This document shows positions 62,927-64,000 of a stretch of DNA of 64,000 nt, one piece after another (within the stretch, counting starts at the first letter, position 1; each line of letters starts with the position of its first letter). The notes beneath the pieces were generated by a model. That model saw only the letters and a program-made list of their open reading frames with translations, was not told where the DNA came from and made no database searches. The DNA lies in contig NZ_CP115463.1 of NCBI RefSeq assembly GCF_027912495.1, forward strand, positions 1,821,501 through 1,885,500. The letters are read 5' to 3'. The translations under genes and the position numbers were made by a program. The stretch is from Caulobacter sp. NIBR1757 (lineage in GTDB: Bacteria; Pseudomonadota; Alphaproteobacteria; Caulobacterales; Caulobacteraceae).

Positions 62927-64000
62927 TTGTCCGACAGCTCCCAATCCCTCCCGCCGCCGGCCCCCACCCCTTGGGGCCTCGTCATCCTGCTCGGCGCGAT
63001 GACGGCCTTCGCGCCGATGTCGATCGACATGTACCTGCCGGCCCAGACCGCCATCGTCGGGGCCCTGAAGGCCAGCCAGTCCCAGGTCGAGCTGACCCTG
63101 TCGACCTTCCTGGCTGGCATGGCCATCGGCCAGTTCTTCTACGGCAGCGCCTCGGACCGCTTCGGCCGCCGCATCCCCATCCTGATCGGCTGCGGGGTCT
63201 ACATCGTCGCCTCGGTCATCTGCGCACTCAGCAACGACATCAACGCCCTGATTGCCGCCCGCTTCCTGCAGGCGCTGGGCGGCTGCGCCGGCGGCGTCGT
63301 CGCCCGGGCTATCGTCCGCGACAACTTCGACCACCGCGACACCGCCCGCATCCTGTCGCTGCTCATGCTGGTCATGGGCCTGGCCCCCATCCTCGCCCCG
63401 GCCGCCGGCAGCCTGGTGCTGCAGATCGCCAGCTGGCGCGCCATCTTCTGGTGCCTGGCCGGGTTCGGCATCCTCGTCGCTCTGGCCGTCGCCTTCCGCC
63501 TGCCTGAGTCCCGCTCGGAGGAAACCGCCGCCCAGGCCCGTTCCGAAAATCCCTTCCAGGCTTACCTGGCCCTGCTGGCCCAGCCGAAACTGATCGGCTA
63601 CCTGCTGGCCGGCGCCCTCAACGGCGCGGTCCTCTTCACCTACATCTCGGCCTCGCCCGGCCTGATCATGGGCATCTACGGGGTCGGGCCGGTGGCCTAC
63701 GCCTGGCTGTTCGGCCTCAACGCCGTCGGCATCATCGGCGCCAACCAGGTCAACCGCATGCTGCTGCGCACCTACAGCCCCGACGCGGTGTTGAAGGCGG
63801 CCAGCACCGCCGGCATCGTCTTCGGCCTGCTCTTGCTGATCGCGTCCGTCACTGGCATCGGCGGTCCCTGGACCGTCCTGCCGCTGCTCTTCGTCACCCT
63901 GACCACCTACGCCCTGATGGCCGGCAACACGACCGCCGGGGCGCTCAACTGCGATCCCCGCCGGGCCGGCTCGATCTCGGCGCTCAGCGGCGGCCTGTCG
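62927..64000 (+). CDS. Bcr/CflA-type multidrug efflux MFS transporter (partial)
   Basis: The frame stays open from TTG 62927 to the window edge (358 codons), so the C-terminus is missing. It encodes an MFS exporter of the drug:H+ antiporter Bcr/CflA group: WGLVILLGAMTAFAPMSID (TM1), the QFFYGSASDRFGRR motif A, QALGGCAGGVVARAIVRD, and motif C-like MGLAPILAPAAGS. About ten TM segments are visible. The TTG (SDSSQSLPPPAPTPWG) is the best start I see, without a strong ribosome site. Confidence 0.8.
   Translation, partial: MSDSSQSLPPPAPTPWGLVILLGAMTAFAPMSIDMYLPAQTAIVGALKASQSQVELTLSTFLAGMAIGQFFYGSASDRFGRRIPILIGCGVYIVASVICALSNDINALIAARFLQALGGCAGGVVARAIVRDNFDHRDTARILSLLMLVMGLAPILAPAAGSLVLQIASWRAIFWCLAGFGILVALAVAFRLPESRSEETAAQARSENPFQAYLALLAQPKLIGYLLAGALNGAVLFTYISASPGLIMGIYGVGPVAYAWLFGLNAVGIIGANQVNRMLLRTYSPDAVLKAASTAGIVFGLLLLIASVTGIGGPWTVLPLLFVTLTTYALMAGNTTAGALNCDPRRAGSISALSGGLS

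Overview
The window is strongly GC-rich and carries a gene set typical of an alphaproteobacterium of the Caulobacterales (Caulobacter/Phenylobacterium-like). Supporting signs are a MucR/Ros regulator, ALA synthase (HemA), a HemB lacking the zinc cysteines, an NDUFS4-type complex I accessory subunit, SdhE, a two-domain cold-shock protein, a RibBA with a degenerate second domain, and the nrdR-rib-nusB-thiL operon. Genus assignment is inference. Almost everything is chromosomal core: no rRNA, CRISPR array, prophage or classical insertion sequence is visible.

Layout. 0-6 kb: glpX-recJ, tRNA-Glu, a double cold-shock protein, a DUF192 lipoprotein with a hotdog thioesterase, tRNA-Pro, an NDUFS4-like protein and tRNA-Arg. 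6-9 kb: a minus-strand sulfur amino acid operon (cysteine synthase, mercaptopyruvate sulfurtransferase, cystathionine beta-lyase). 9-14 kb: a tightly overlapping operon of photolyase, FAD oxidoreductase, DUF1365 protein and Cfa-type methyltransferase, headed by an ECF-sigma-like promoter. 14-16.4 kb: heptose synthesis (hldE-hldD). 16.4-23 kb: DUF3089, an APH-type phosphotransferase with DUF6285, an MFS exporter, recG and a Phd/VapC-type toxin-antitoxin pair. 23.7-28.5 kb: poorly characterised proteins around exonuclease III. 28.6-37 kb: sdhE-mfd, a molybdenum oxidoreductase pair and a secreted phosphatase. 37-40 kb: a PNPOx-like protein, hemB and two small envelope proteins. 40-45 kb: a valine-catabolism operon containing two exported methyltransferase-fold proteins. 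45-53.3 kb: hemA, mucR, glyA, nrdR and the riboflavin operon. 53.4-64 kb: a GIY-YIG protein, a membrane pyrophosphatase with its 3' end duplicated around an extra gene, rarA-rluA, two alpha/beta hydrolases and a truncated Bcr/CflA-type exporter.

The most unusual content lies between genes. At least four unrelated families of palindromic, MITE/REP-like elements sit in intergenic gaps: 150 bp at 23.55 kb, 219 bp at 32.3 kb (plus a 41-bp relative at 62.85 kb), two 121-bp copies bracketing the rib-nusB-thiL block at 48.8 and 53.3 kb, and 172 bp at 60.56 kb. One supplies the mfd stop codon; another begins 16 bp after nrdR, just upstream of a ribD that lacks its deaminase domain. The hppA 3' end and terminator are repeated 1.37 kb downstream, on the far side of a TPR-DUF6429 gene, which looks like an insertion/duplication scar.

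Functionally, the window groups DNA repair (recJ, recG, mfd, xth, phrB, rarA), sulfur amino acids, LPS heptose, tetrapyrrole entry (hemA, hemB), flavin synthesis, valine degradation and membrane-lipid modification likely tied to light or singlet-oxygen stress.
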